Shown here in pieces: positions 45,539 through 55,790 of a stretch of 64,000 nt of DNA. How positions within the stretch are numbered: the stretch's first letter is position 1; every line of letters starts with the position of its first letter. The notes under the pieces are model-generated. The model had not been told where the DNA came from. It ran no database searches and worked only from the letters and a program-made list of their open reading frames with translations. This DNA comes from Mermis nigrescens (taxonomy: Eukaryota > Nematoda > Enoplea > Mermithida > Mermithidae). The stretch is taken from contig JAVLUZ010000154.1 of assembly GCA_036768485.1 (NCBI GenBank), forward strand, positions 1,751,308 through 1,815,307, in the 5' to 3' direction. A program made the translations under genes and the position numbers.

Positions 45539-45679
45539 CTTAAAAATTGCCAAATATCCGTCGCGTGAGCCGGCTACAACTTCAGCTATGGCGTCGTTAT
45601 CTACGTCAGCTACAAGTAGGCAACTACAAATGTGAGGAAAATTGAGTTGTATGCGGCTATCAAGCGCCACTTCTTTCAT
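45539..45679 (-). CDS. ITFG2: ITFG2 exon 1, start region
   Basis: First recognised coding exon. From ATG at 45677-45679 it reads MKEVALDSRIQLNFPHICSC and then LLVADVDNDAIAEVVAGSRD, GYLAIFK, with donor AAG|GTCCCC. The N-terminus of ITFG2 runs ...[20 protein letters not shown] then DNDTLNELVVGD. The DVDND loop and FPH motif are shared. The frame stays open upstream through GTG codons to a possible acceptor (CATTTTAG), so a non-first exon is not excluded. The GTCCCC donor is weak. Confidence 0.85.
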
Positions 45680-45890
45680 AATGCTATTTGCCAATGTTAC
45701 CGTTTTCGTCACATCCTAAAATGCCTGAAATGTTTGATACAACGAGGAGCAAGGTCACGCGAATTAAAGGAACATATACGCGGATATGTGCAAGAAAAAA
45801 TGTGGGAAAAACAATAAAAACGATAACAAAAAAACAGCCGTCGTCTTTGCTGAAAATAGTACACGTGTGTAATAGAAAAACGGTAAATTC

Positions 45891-46310
45891 CATAGGTGCA
45901 CAAGGTCAGGCTCGGCAGGGGGGGGTGAAATGCCAAAAATCTGAAACAGTAAAATTAACGTTCACGATTTTTTTGCTGTTTTAATGATCAAAATGGTCAA
46001 AATAGCCTATAAAACGTTTTTTCGTGTTAACAGCACATTTTAAAAGCATTTTTAGTCAATTTTGACTGCATTATATCACTTTTAACACTAAAAATGCAAA
46101 AATGTATCAATTTTGGGCGCTTTTGGAGTAAAAAGTACTTAAAAGTACTAATCTGGCACGAAGCGCCGGAAAAATTTTGACATTTTTACTGATTTTGATG
46201 TCAAAAATGATGCAGAACAAGACCTGTTTGCTCAAAATCGCCGGACAGTACCGGTCTAGTTGACCCCTCAGGGGGTAATACCCCCCTCACCCCCCCTATG
46301 TGCATGTGTG
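45891..46310 (+). mobile_element. family Q hAT-type MITE
   Basis: CATAGGTGCACAAGGTCAGG to CTATGTGCATGTGTG; exact TSD GTAAATTC (45883-45890, 46311-46318). Contains a GGCACGAAGCGCCGG motif. Confidence 0.93.
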
Positions 46311-46318
46311 GTAAATTC

Positions 46319-46962
46319 CTGACAAAGCCGATTGCTCCAGAGCCTGACATTTGATTTCCAATACGCAACATTCTAAATTTCAGACGATCACTGAGTAGCT
46401 TTTCAAGAAATTATTTTTGTATATTTCACGAAGCAATTTTGTCTATATTATCTTTTGTTGCTCTTATAATCATAAAACATTAGATCGCCCCGTCCTCTTT
46501 GAAAAATGCCTGGAGATCATCTAACGAAGTGATAAATTGTAGATAAATATTCATAGAAATTAAGGGCAGTGGGCAGTATTGCAGTTAACGCCGATGATTT
46601 CGTTCGTGCATAAATTTTCTAAGATATTGTGGAAAAGTAACCGATCGATTTCAGATAAGCAAAAGCGTGAATATGCTTTGAGACTCGCATTTAAAAATAG
46701 GGATAACGACTATTCCTCTAGACCGTAGAAAAAATGAACTTTTGCAGTTTTGATACGTAGTATGTACGTCGGTATCCCCGAATCAAATTTCTGATACTAG
46801 TTTTGTTGATTCTTCCCCATCGGACCCCCGGAATTCGGCTGTTACCAACCTAAACTTAAAACCGGAAAAGTCATGCCCCACGAACTTTCTAAATGTGTTG
46901 CGTTCGAAATGTTCTTTAATGAATGTTTGTACGTTTGAGCAAGCGAATGACATTTAACTCAC
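46319..46962. other. no recognisable feature between ITFG2 and UTP23
   Basis: Unique-looking sequence of moderate GC. No repeat family, exon or RNA gene recognised. It would contain any ITFG2 promoter, but no motif stands out. Confidence 0.4.
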
Positions 46963-47061
46963 CCTCTACCGTGTCACCGCAGGCATAATGAATCACTTTA
47001 TTGGCATTCCTTCTGTTCTTCCTTATCCATGTGTCCAAAACTTTGTCTAGTCCCGTTTTGG
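46963..47061 (-). CDS. unidentified exon-like stretch
   Basis: Minus-strand open frame with a strong donor GAGG|GTGAGT and a possible acceptor GTAACTGAAG. It reads AKTGLDKVLDTWIRKNRRNA and then NKVIHYACGDTVEG. It lies between the 3' end of UTP23 and the first recognised exon of ITFG2. I do not recognise it. It may be a 5' exon of ITFG2, a small gene, or a transposase relic. Confidence 0.4.
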
Positions 47062-47537
47062 CTTCAGTTACATCGTTTTTAATATTTTAACTTAATGAGA
47101 AGTTATAGAGTAGTAAGAAATGAGCATTTTTGGCCTATTTACAGTGATATCACAAAACCTCAAAATTAGAAAATATGGTTCTAATGAGAAATTTAGTGGT
47201 TTATTCTTTTCCAGCTCTTCAAATGCAACTCCCTGGTTGTGTTTGATGCAACAAAAATCTATTTGTTTTCTTGTTTTTGCATGGATACCCGTCAGGCGTC
47301 TATTCTTAAGCATTGTAGTTTATTACTTGTACCCTTTTCAAAAAATAGATTTCAAAGAAATGACATACCATTTGGAAAGAGCATAAAAAATTGAACTAAA
47401 TGAAAGTAATAACTGCCACAGCATGTACAGAAGGTGTAGCTTAATACTGATTAGGAGTTTTTGCTATGATGGTGCACTTCAACAGCAAAAGCATGATGGT
47501 AGACGGTGGATAAGGCTCCAGACGATGCATTTTTTAA

Positions 47538-48265
47538 CTAATAAGCAATCGCAAGCGATACAAAAACTAAGACGGAATAAAATCTACTGAATGAAAAAGT
47601 ATACAAGCAAAAAATTGTACTGAAATGAAAAAGCAACCTGGATTATTGTACCCTAGGCACTAATGTAAGATTTACGAGTATTTATTTCATATGGATTTCA
47701 TGACCGTCAAGACGCTAGATGTTAATAAAAAAGCTGAAAAATAAAATAGAACCCGATATCAACACCAAAAAATCTATGCGATAAAAAGCGAGACAACAAA
47801 TGCTACTTTTATTCCCCGAATAAACGACAGTGTAAAGGGCAGTAAGATCAAACGAATCGCTGATTCAAACTAGAATCGATTTTCTTGCATTTCCTTCTCT
47901 TATTCTAATAAGTAATCGCAACCGATACATAACTAAGATAGAAAAAAATCAAGGAAAATCAAGCAAAAAATTATACTGGAATGAAAAAGCAACCTGAATA
48001 TTGTGCCCCAGGCACTAATGTAAGATTTACGAGTATTTATTTCATATGGATTTCATGACCGTCGAGACGCTACATGTTAATGAAAGAGCTGAAAAATCAA
48101 ATAGAACCCGATATCAACGCCAAAAAATCTATGCGATAAAAAGCGAGACAACAAATGCTACTTTTATTCCTCGAATGAAGGAGAGTGTAAAGTACAGTAG
48201 GATCAAACGAATCACTGATTTAAACTAGAATCGGTTTTCCTGCGTTTTCTTCTTTTTTTGGTTAT
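47538..48265. repeat. tandem duplication (about 367 bp) of the UTP23 3' end
   Basis: Two direct copies starting CTAATAAG(C/T)AATCGCAA at 47538 and 47905, about 90% alike. Shared landmarks are GAGTATTTATTTCATATGG, ATCAACNCCAAAAAATC and AATCTATGCGATAAAAAGCG. The upstream copy carries the UTP23 stop codon and last codons. In the other copy that stop codon reads CGA, so it is a relic of the same coding end. Confidence 0.88.
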
Positions 48266-48679
48266 TCGGCCGCCTTCGTTCCGCGGCCCTCGCGTTTCGG
48301 GCTTTCGCTTTTTCTTCATACAACTCAACGGATTGGGCCCTTTGATTCGTTTTCGTTTTCTGATTTTCGGCTCGGGATCAACTTTCGACAAATCGTTATC
48401 CGCCTTGAGGCGTTCCAAATTTTCTTTCTGCGCCCCCTCGAAGTTCAATTTCGCTTCGGCCGCCCGTCGGCTCGAATTTTCGCTCATTTCGCTCGGCTTA
48501 TCCAATAGCACGCCGTTGTATTTAATGAACAGTATCGGGCAGCCGGGCCGTTGTCGCAAATTTGCGGTCAAATCCGGATCCTGGGTGGCGAAAAAATATT
48601 TTCCCTTGTTTCCGCCCGAAGCCAATTTTGTCAAACACCGATTGGCCGATAGTACGCGCGGATGCTTACAACGCAATGC
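48212..48679 (-). CDS. UTP23: UTP23 exon 2 (C-terminal, with stop)
   Basis: Second coding exon of UTP23, a PIN-domain-like protein of the small-subunit processome that acts in early pre-18S rRNA cleavage in the nucleolus. The acceptor is GGTTTTACAAG. It starts ALRCKHPRVLSANRCLTKLA and contains YFFATQDPDL, CPILFIKYNGVLLDKPS and GPNPLSCMKKKRK. The family has YFVATQD, then P.MFI..NT.VLDKPS, then GPNPLSCLKKKK. The C-terminus is a lysine/arginine-rich nuclear tail ending SSLNQ before TGA. With exon 1 the protein is 243 residues, close to the roughly 250 of vertebrates. A family A MITE ends 13 bp upstream of the acceptor. Confidence 0.95.
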   Translation of the reverse strand, partial: ALRCKHPRVLSANRCLTKLASGGNKGKYFFATQDPDLTANLRQRPGCPILFIKYNGVLLDKPSEMSENSSRRAAEAKLNFEGAQKENLERLKADNDLSKVDPEPKIRKRKRIKGPNPLSCMKKKRKPETRGPRNEGGRITKKRRKRRKTDSSLNQ

Positions 48680-48700
48680 CTTGTAAAACCGCAATACAAT

Positions 48701-49060
48701 CAGCGGTGGGCGGCACCCGAAATTCTGGGGGTAGGGGGTGCGATATTTTTCAAAGGTCTAAAAATGGCCCTAAAAATGGTGATATGGCGAAAAAACACCA
48801 TTTTTCAACGTTTCTCATCGAGCACTATCCACTGGTATCAAAAATTGCGAAAAAACAAAGAGATTTTCAAAAATTGAATTATGGGGGGTACTTTTGTTTT
48901 TTGGGGATTGGTTTCTCGGGAAAGTGCATACCCCCAAACCCCCCACGCTCAGGTGTGAATACAATTGCAAAAACAAAGAAATTTTCAAAAATTGAATTAT
49001 AGGGGTATTTTGGTTTCTCGGGAGGGTGCATACCCCCAAACCCCCACACGCCCAGATGTG
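48701..49060 (+). mobile_element. family A MITE with tandemly duplicated right part, beside UTP23 exon 2
   Basis: CAGCGGTGGGCGGC to GCTCAGGTGTG, then TSD AATACAAT, then a second copy of the last 95 bp or so ending GCCCAGATGTG, then AATACAAT again. TSD copies lie at 48693-48700, 48958-48965 and 49061-49068. It sits in the UTP23 intron just upstream of the splice acceptor. Confidence 0.93.
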
Positions 49061-49327
49061 AATACAATCATCAAATTGACGTCGCCTTTCATACAAGAGC
49101 AAAGGGAGGGGTGAAAGGAAAATATTACCCAACCCGTGCCTAATGTATTTTTTTCAAAAACAGGGTATCAAATATGCACACGGTCAAAAGTTCTTGGAGG
49201 GCGATAAAGCGATTTTTCGGGGGGGGGGTAAATAAGCACTTTTACCTGATTAATTTCAAATTTTGATACTTACTTCGTCTTATTTTATTCTTCATGAATA
49301 TTTATCGTTAAAGTTTTATGAAAGAAG

Positions 49328-49810
49328 CAGTGTGGCGAGAATCTAGGATTTTTATGACACGGGCGGAATGATAGAGTTTTCTAAAAGTGTCAAACATTGT
49401 CAAAAGATTCATATATTATGCATAAAGTACCGCTTTTTATCCGTCTTTTGACAGACAGAATTATTTTTTTGATGCGAAAAAGTAAACAATTTTCGAAATT
49501 TTTCAATGTTTTTTAATGAAAACTTGCAAAATTAATGCAGAAGTCGACACAAAACGCCGAAAAACACTCGAGAAATCATTGCAGGAGCTGCAAAATCTTT
49601 GTTGACTAAAAATTACTCTTCCGACGTGCATTGAAGTTTTTCAGAGCGCCAAGAGAGTCAGTGAATGTCATAGCGCCGGAACAATTTGAATAATCATGAT
49701 AAAAATGGCTGAAATCATCAAAAATACACATCTATTCTTCCTTCCGCCTAAATATTTTTGACTACAGGAGCGGCCGCCCTCCCCCGCGCCCTCCTCTAAA
49801 TCCGTCAGTG
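49328..49810 (-). mobile_element. family C element nested in P
   Basis: CAGTGTGGCGAGAATCTAGG to CTAAATCCGTCAGTG; flanks GAAAGAAG and CAAATAAG (6 of 8). Removing it joins two P pieces. Confidence 0.83.
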
Positions 49811-49929
49811 CAAATAAGGGCGATGGAATGATCTTTAACACGAATTGTATACGAAATTATGGTAGAAAAGTATCTGTATGAGCGGAATGCACATTTTGCT
49901 AATCGAAAAGTAAGCATTTGTACTTAGAC

Positions 49930-50807
49930 CGTACATGGGCAAGGTGTTCAGAGGGGGGTTAAATCGAGGAATGGTTATACTGTAAATTGCGGTCATTGTT
50001 TTTGTACAAGGCCTCTCTGTAACAAGTAATAATAATAATAATAATGCTTTTATTCGGAAAAAACACAAGGATAGAAAAGTCGCAAGGAAAAATAAGATAC
50101 ATATGTAGCATAGTGTAAAATGCGAAATATCCTGGATACACAGGTAAATAGTGAATTGTACTTACGTGAGATGGTCCCTAAAAGCCATTGTACATTCAGT
50201 AAACGTAAATTTAAAAACATAGTATGGTACAGCAGCACGTTATGAGCTGTAAACCGAGTTTTTTGACTCTTATTAGTGAAATTTAGCCGATCTATAAGTT
50301 TCTACTGGCAATAAAGAATTCAAAAAATTTATTAGTACGGCGCGAAGCGCCGGAAAATTCCGATATTTTTGCCGTTTTCAGGTGAAATTTTCGGGTTTTT
50401 CCACAGCAAGCTCAAAATTGCCTTACAGCACCTTTCGTTTTTTCAAAATCGCCCAACAGTACCTGATTTTTCAAACCTTTACGTAGGGGTTATACCCATA
50501 GGTGGGCAGCACAAAAGTTCTGGGGGTGTGCAAGATATTTTTAGGTCGAAAAATGGCCTTAAAAATGGTGGTATGGCGAAAAAACACCATTTTTCAACGT
50601 TTCTCATCAAGCACTATTCATGGGCATCAAAAAATTGCGAGAAAAAAAACAGAAAAATTTCAAAAATTGAATTCTGGGGGCGGTTTGATTTCTGTGGGGG
50701 TATTTTGATTTCTGTGTGGGTATTTTGGTTTCTCGGGGGTGCATACCATCAAACCCCCCACGCCCAGGTATGATAATATTCCCCTCTCACCCCTATGCCC
50801 ATGTGTG
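49930..50807 (+). mobile_element. family Q element nested in P
   Basis: CGTACATGGGCAAGGTG to CTATGCCCATGTGTG; TSD ACTTAGAC / ATTTAGAC (49922-49929, 50808-50815). Contains an E-like region (50140-50450) with a GGCGCGAAGCGCCGG motif and a nested A. Confidence 0.88.
50497..50772 (+). mobile_element. family A MITE nested in Q
   Basis: CATAGGTGGGCAGC to GCCCAGGTATG. Flanks GTTATACC and ATAATATT match weakly, but both derive from the Q sequence GGTAATACCCC. Confidence 0.87.
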
Positions 50808-50940
50808 ATTTAGACGTCGTTTAAGGCTTTTACATGGTTCGAGCAATAGGTTTGGTCCCAAAACGGCCCAGGGGAATATGCCTTCCAAAAGAAAGTCCTG
50901 ATAGAGGGATGCCCCCACACCCGTGTGCACGTGTGTCAGG

Positions 50941-51149
50941 CATACCTGGGCGTGGGGGTTTTGGGGGGTATACCCCCAGAATTCAATTTTTGAAATTTTT
51001 TGTTTTTCGGCAATTTTTTGATGCCAATGGATAGTGCTCGATGAGAAACGTTGAAAAATGGTGTTTTTTCGCCATACCACAATTTTTATGGCCATTTTTT
51101 AGCTTTTGAAAAATCTTGCACCCCCAGAATTCAGTGCCGCCCACCTATG
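50941..51149 (-). mobile_element. family A MITE
   Basis: CATACCTGGGCGTGGG to GCCGCCCACCTATG; flanks GTGTCAGG and ATGCCAAG (5 of 8). Confidence 0.88.
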
Positions 51150-51465
51150 ATGCCAAGTATCGTCAGGCGGTTAAGGGGAATAAGAGGCTGTTGCCAGGAG
51201 ATTTTTGATTTTATTCTGAAAAATGCAGCTAAATAATCCAAGTATTCACTTAAACTGTCAATTTACTGCGAAAGCACGCTTTTCCTTTTCGCAGTTGTAC
51301 ATCTAATGTCAATCGTACACCGCAGTAATAGCTAATTATTCACATAAAACATGATCAAAAGGAGAGAATTTTTGACCAAATGCATTAAGAAATTAAATTC
51401 TTCCATTCTGATTTTATTAGTGCTTTTTACTACGTAACAATTTCTCCATTTCATACCATCTCCAG

Positions 51466-51614
51466 CATACGTCGGCAGCAAGGAAATTCTGAGGGGTCAG
51501 GATAGGAAAATAGTCAAAAATGTTACTAAGAATAGAATTCTGGGGTCTACAGTAATCCGCGGGGGAAGGGGGTTCATATTCCGGGGGTGAAAATTCCCAC
51601 CACGCCCATGTGTG
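51466..51614 (+). mobile_element. family I MITE
   Basis: CATACGTCGGCAGC to GCCCATGTGTG; flanks ATCTCCAG and CTCCCCAG (6 of 8). Uninterrupted 149-bp copy of the family seen at 2084. Confidence 0.83.
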
Positions 51615-52148
51615 CTCCCCAGCCCACCCCTATCATGTCCATGTCTTTTGCCAATTTGACTGTTCAAGCCTAAGCTCGAGACAATTTCGGATCGGACCAA
51701 TCAACTCACACTCACGGGTAGGGTGCCCAGATACCTTTGGTCCAAAATGAGGACCTTTGAAAAAGTAGCACTTTTCAAAATAACGTCTATTACTACAAAA
51801 AACATCAAATTCACACGTATTTACTGTTAGATAATATCTGATTCAGCAATTTTTCGTCACCCAAAATCTTTTTGTACATTCCACCATACGATAAAGAATA
51901 ATTTATTTTAATTCAAAGCAAGCGTTTCACGGTTTTAACATTTAATCGATTCCGATCGTCAGTTCATTGCTTTTTGCGCAAGGAAAATACTCGTCCCACA
52001 GCCACGTTTGATGTAGAAATCGAAAAATTATGCCAACCAGATGTTGTAAAATCAACAAATATTTGCTTTGCGAAACAAAGTGGACCATTTTATATCAATC
52101 GGAAAATTATTAAATACATCAGAATAAGCCTGGCAATAAATTCCAGCC

Positions 52149-52384
52149 CATAGGTGGGCAGCACCAAAATTCTGGGGGGGGCGAAAAAATTTTCAAAGGT
52201 CAAAAAATGGTCTTAAAAATGGTCGTATGGCGAAAAAAACACCATTTTTCGACGTTATGGCATCTAAAAATCGCTAAAAAAGCAAAAATAAATTTCGAAA
52301 TTCGAATTCTGGGAGGTATTTTGATTTCTGGGGGGTATTTCAACTTCTGGAGGTGCACACCCCCAACCCCCACGCCCACGTGTG
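52149..52384 (+). mobile_element. family A MITE nested in R
   Basis: CATAGGTGGGCAGC to GCCCACGTGTG; TSD TTCCAGCC / ATCCAGCC (52141-52148, 52385-52392). Confidence 0.94.
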
Positions 52385-52671
52385 ATCCAGCCGACTTTTT
52401 GTACTTCGTAGCTTTTAACATCAACCAATTGGCTTGAACAAGGATAATTATTTAAGCAGAACCACTTATCAATATAATTAATCGCCGTTGTATAAAAGTC
52501 GACGAATTTATTTAACGTTCAGCTTGATTATCTTAAAAATTTTTAAAAGGTTCAGGACAAATCAGGACGTGAAGCCGAATTTCAGGAAAAATCAGGACAT
52601 TCGTAGAATCGGGACGAGCTTCTAAAAATCAGTGCAATCCTGATAAAATCAGTACATCTGGGCACCCTACT

Positions 52672-52835
52672 CAGGCACGTAGCTGTGGGGGGAATGGAGG
52701 GTCCGGACCTCCCCAAAATTCAGGAAAAAACCGGGAAAATAGGACTTTTACATCGTTAATCTGTGCTATTTTTGGTGTAGACCCCCAAAATTGATGTTGG
52801 TCCCACCCAAAATAGGAGGGCCAGCTACGTGCCTG
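52672..52835 (-). mobile_element. family B MITE on the right end of R
   Basis: CAGGCACGTAGCTGTGGG to GGCCAGCTACGTGCCTG; TSD ACCCTACT / ACCCTTCT (52664-52671, 52836-52843). Six of these bases are the R terminus and two belong to the R TSD. Confidence 0.93.
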
Positions 52836-53136
52836 ACCCTTCTCACGGGCAAGAAGAAAAAATGGATGAAAGAAGCAGAAATTCTAAATTAAATTGAATT
52901 ACTTAATTATTAAATTAAATTGTCTAGATAATTCTAGAGTAAATTCTAAAATGAGGAGCAACTAAATTTTCAAATTCATAACGATAGAATAAGATGAGTA
53001 GTTGTCGTTGGAGAATTAATTACTTGAGGGATTTTCAATTTTTTAATCGAATGCGAAAAATGTAAATAATTTGATAAGAAAGATGAATGAAAAGGAGAAA
53101 ATTAGCAAAAACTCGGACTTGGCAAGATACTATAGC

Positions 53137-53383
53137 GTATTCCATTCCAAACGGACCATTTTTAATTTACGGCTTATTACTGTAGCAGAATATTTAACGG
53201 ACTCTTAACGGCACTTTGTTAGATGTGCCACGTGTTATAAGCCGTATAACCATGTTAAACATCAAAAGGTAGAGTTTAAAGCAGCCAGCCGCTACGGTAG
53301 TAAACTGAAGCAGCGGCTTGTGTAGAGAAAAACTAATACAGTAATAAGAATTTAGCGAAAATGGGCCGTTTGGAATGGAGCAG
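53137..53383. mobile_element. MITE with CCATTCCAAACGG ends
   Basis: GTATTCCATTCCAAACGGAC at the left, GGCCGTTTGGAATGGAGCAG at the right, with a longer inverted region reaching AATTT(A/C)GC. Flanks ACTATAGC and ACTGTAAC (6 of 8). Confidence 0.78.
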
Positions 53384-53394
53384 ACTGTAACCTA

Positions 53395-53890
53395 TAGCAT
53401 GAAAATAGGATTACGAAAAATTTTTTGGGCTTTATCCAATACATATCATTATCGCTGATTCATTCAATTTAAACAAATTTCATTATGTATTTAAATGTAT
53501 TTTAGTAATTTAAATAATTTTAATAATTTAAATAATTTTAAAAATTTGAATAATTTTAATAATTTCAATGATTTCATCATTTATTTACACAAACTCTACA
53601 AACGCTTCATTGTAAAAATTTTTTTCTAAAGAAAAAGTAGTACATTAATAACAATTTAACAAAAATATTTAATTTGGAATGGAACAGGCAATAAGATATA
53701 CCATTAAAATATTACCAAAAAAATTTTTTTAATTCCTATCCCATATCATTATCGCTGATTCATTCAATTTAAACAAATTTCATTTTGTATTTAAATATAT
53801 TTTAGTAATTTTAATAATTTTAATAATTTTGATAATTTTAATAATTTTAATAATTTTGATAAATTTAATAATTTTAATAATTTCATCGTC
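53395..53890. repeat. AT-rich direct duplication, unit about 300 bp
   Basis: CATATCATTATCGCTGATTC, then AATTTAAACAAATTTCATT, recurs at about 53440 and 53742, each followed by an expanded TTTTAATAATTT array. Confidence 0.85.
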
Positions 53891-54044
53891 TATTTACATG
53901 GACTCTACGATCACTGGATATAAGAAACTCAGTGAAACAGATTGCATTACCTGAGAAATAGAAGCACACAAATGACAAATTAGGCGTTTATCTTCTCCGC
54001 ATTATCAAAAATTTATTATTTACATATTATGTATGTAGTTAGGG

Positions 54045-54441
54045 AATACAAGATCTTGAGAGGTGGGAGATTTTCAGCTCAAAAATTTTTTATAAAAACT
54101 TTTTTTCATTAATTTTTAATTTTTTTAATTTGCGACTCGTAGAAAAATGTGTTGTTTCAAGCGTTCCTATGTAGCTATCAACTTGTTCAAAAGAGTCCAA
54201 TATTCGGCGCTTCGCGCCATCTTCTTATTTTTCTGAATATGCACGTATTTCATTAAATTTTTAGAAATTTTTTAGATATTTATTCGAATTTTTCGTTTTT
54301 ACCGACTAGAAAGATGGAGCATCGCCAGAACCGCCAAAAATGATGTTTCTGACGCGTATCCTACGTTTTTGCACCTAAAACAATGCCGTTTAGAAAAATT
54401 TCTCGCTTACATCCCGGCCAGAATTCTCATGCCGTGCGTGT
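54045..54441 (+). mobile_element. family F MITE, diverged
   Basis: GAATACAAGATCTTGAGAGG to GCCGTGCGTGTCTG, with the F interior including a TCGGCGCTTCGCGCC motif and ATGGAGCATCGCCAG. No TSD. Confidence 0.78.
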
Positions 54442-54659
54442 CTGAGACAGGCCCTGCCGAATTGACGGACCAATTCAGATTTTTAAGCTTTTTTGAGCTT
54501 ATTTCCACCTTTCTTTCAATTAGTGCGAATTTTTAGACGAAGTTATCGATATCAGCAAAGAGTCAAGCCATTCCTGCGATTTTTAGTTTAAAAAATTGTG
54601 ACTATAAGTCGGCGTCTTTCAATTTCAAACCGTCTTCAAAATTCAAAATTTCTGGGCCC

Positions 54660-55005
54660 ACTTTCAATATCTTTAGGCTTAGGTCAGGCTCGAATTTGAC
54701 TTCAATGTTTAAACATACGTGACCAGGTTTAAGCCTGGTTTAAGTCAGGCTTTAGCCAGGCTTAAGAGCCAGGCTCGAAATCGGCCGCGTATGTTTAAAC
54801 ATTGAACCCAGGTTTAAGTCTGGCTTAAATCAAGCTTAAACAAGGCTTAGGCTAGGATTAAGAGCCAGGCTCAAGAATCGGCCCCTATATTCAAACATTG
54901 AAGTCAGGTTTAAACCAGGCTTAAGCCAAACTTAAGAGCTAGGCTCAAAATCGACCACTATGTTTAAACATTGAAGTCAAGTTTAACCTGGCTTAAGCCT
55001 AAACG
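54660..55005. repeat. tandem repeat of about 100-bp units in the UTP23 intron
   Basis: Three to four units containing ATGTTTAAACATTGAAG, GGTTTAAGCCTGG/AGGCTTAAG and GAGCCAGGCTC. AGGCTTAAG-type blocks also repeat within the unit. It ends about 45 bp from the UTP23 exon 1 donor. Confidence 0.87.
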
Positions 55006-55051
55006 TATTGGAGCCGGGCCCTGATCTCTACGAATATGCGCGTTTGCTTGC

Positions 55052-55315
55052 CTTGTAATTTTTGGCAACGACCAAGGCCCCCCGACACGCTGGGCCCAAC
55101 GCTTCGAGTTCGGCCAAAACGCACTGGGTGACGAAAAATTGGCACTCGCATCCGCCCAAATAAATTGGCACCTGCTCTTTCAAATTTATCTTATTCTCCA
55201 GCGCTGCTTTGCAAAACGTTCCGTCGGTCAGTATTTTGTACGGATGATTTATGGAAAAATTATGCTTGTAAAAGTTGAGGAAACGGCGAACGCGTTTGTA
55301 TCGTTTGATTTTCAT
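55052..55315 (-). CDS. UTP23: UTP23 exon 1 (N-terminal)
   Basis: First coding exon of UTP23. ATG is at 55313-55315 and the frame reads MKIKRYKRVRRFLNFYKHNF, then HPYKILTDGTFCKAAL, VPIYLGGCECQFFVTQCVLA and ELEAL. Vertebrate UTP23 begins MKITRQKHAKKHLGFFRNNF with ILLDGTF and RCVLKELETLG at matching places, and the start is the conserved one. The exon ends AATTACAAG|GCAAGC. The downstream exon joins in phase 0 only if a GC donor is used, giving a GC-AG intron of 6372 bp. A tandem repeat of ATGTTTAAACATTGAAG units begins just inside that intron. Confidence 0.95.
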
Positions 55316-55395
55316 CTCACTTCTTCATACGACTGTGCAATCAAGGAAAATAGACAGTAATCGGAAGTCTTAAACTTTCAATTAAGCGCCTAGGA

Positions 55396-55790
55396 AGAGA
55401 ACACGTGATCTAGGGGAGAAGAGGGTTCTGTAAAAAATAATTTAACTTCCCTTTTTCCCGCAAAAAAGTCTTCACCCCCTCTAAAATTTTTTCACCCCCT
55501 GAAATCTTTTCATCCCCCCTGAAATTTTTCACCCCTGAAATTTTTTCACCCCCCTGAAATTGTTTCACCCCCCTGAAATTTTTTCATCCCCCCAAAAAAA
55601 ATTCGCGATTGTCCCAGAAAGTTCGTAGACAGGGGAGCTATTTCGAGCAGTTGTAGCTAGGTATTTGTTTGATCGAAAGTGCCAAATTTTTAGCGGCCAG
55701 ATGCATATTTTTTTACTACATTTTGCTCTATTTGCTCGATTTTTTCATTCTTCTTGAATTTTTGCGCTGTTAACTTAAAATTTCGAAAAT
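55396..55790 (+). mobile_element. family F-related copy with minisatellite expansion
   Basis: ACACGTGATCTAGGGGAG at the left, F-like GTATTTGTTTGATCGAAAGT to the right. Between them (55470-55595) the phrase CACCCCCCTGAAATTTTTT is tandemly repeated about six times. Lies in the region upstream of UTP23. Confidence 0.65.

Larger units (their letters stand above)
49173..50931 (+). mobile_element. family P element, split by C and Q insertions
   Basis: Pieces at 49173-49327, 49811-49921 and 50816-50931 match the P copy at 59854-60443 in order (GGTCAAAAGTTCTTGG, GGGCGATGGAATG, GACGTCGTTTAAGGC, TATGCCTTCCAAA). The ends TGCACACGG and CCGTGTGCA are inverted. No TSD resolved. Confidence 0.7.
51719..52841 (+). 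mobile_element. family R hAT-type element with nested A and B
   Basis: TAGGGTGCCCAGATACC to ACATCTGGGCACCCTA; exact TSD CTCACGGG (51711-51718, 52842-52849). The B insertion straddles the right end. Phrases like AATCAGGACATTCG recur near the right end. Confidence 0.92.

Noticed and set aside
48258..48686. 142-codon plus-strand ORF
   Set aside because: Antisense shadow of UTP23 exon 2, which has clear family motifs on the minus strand.
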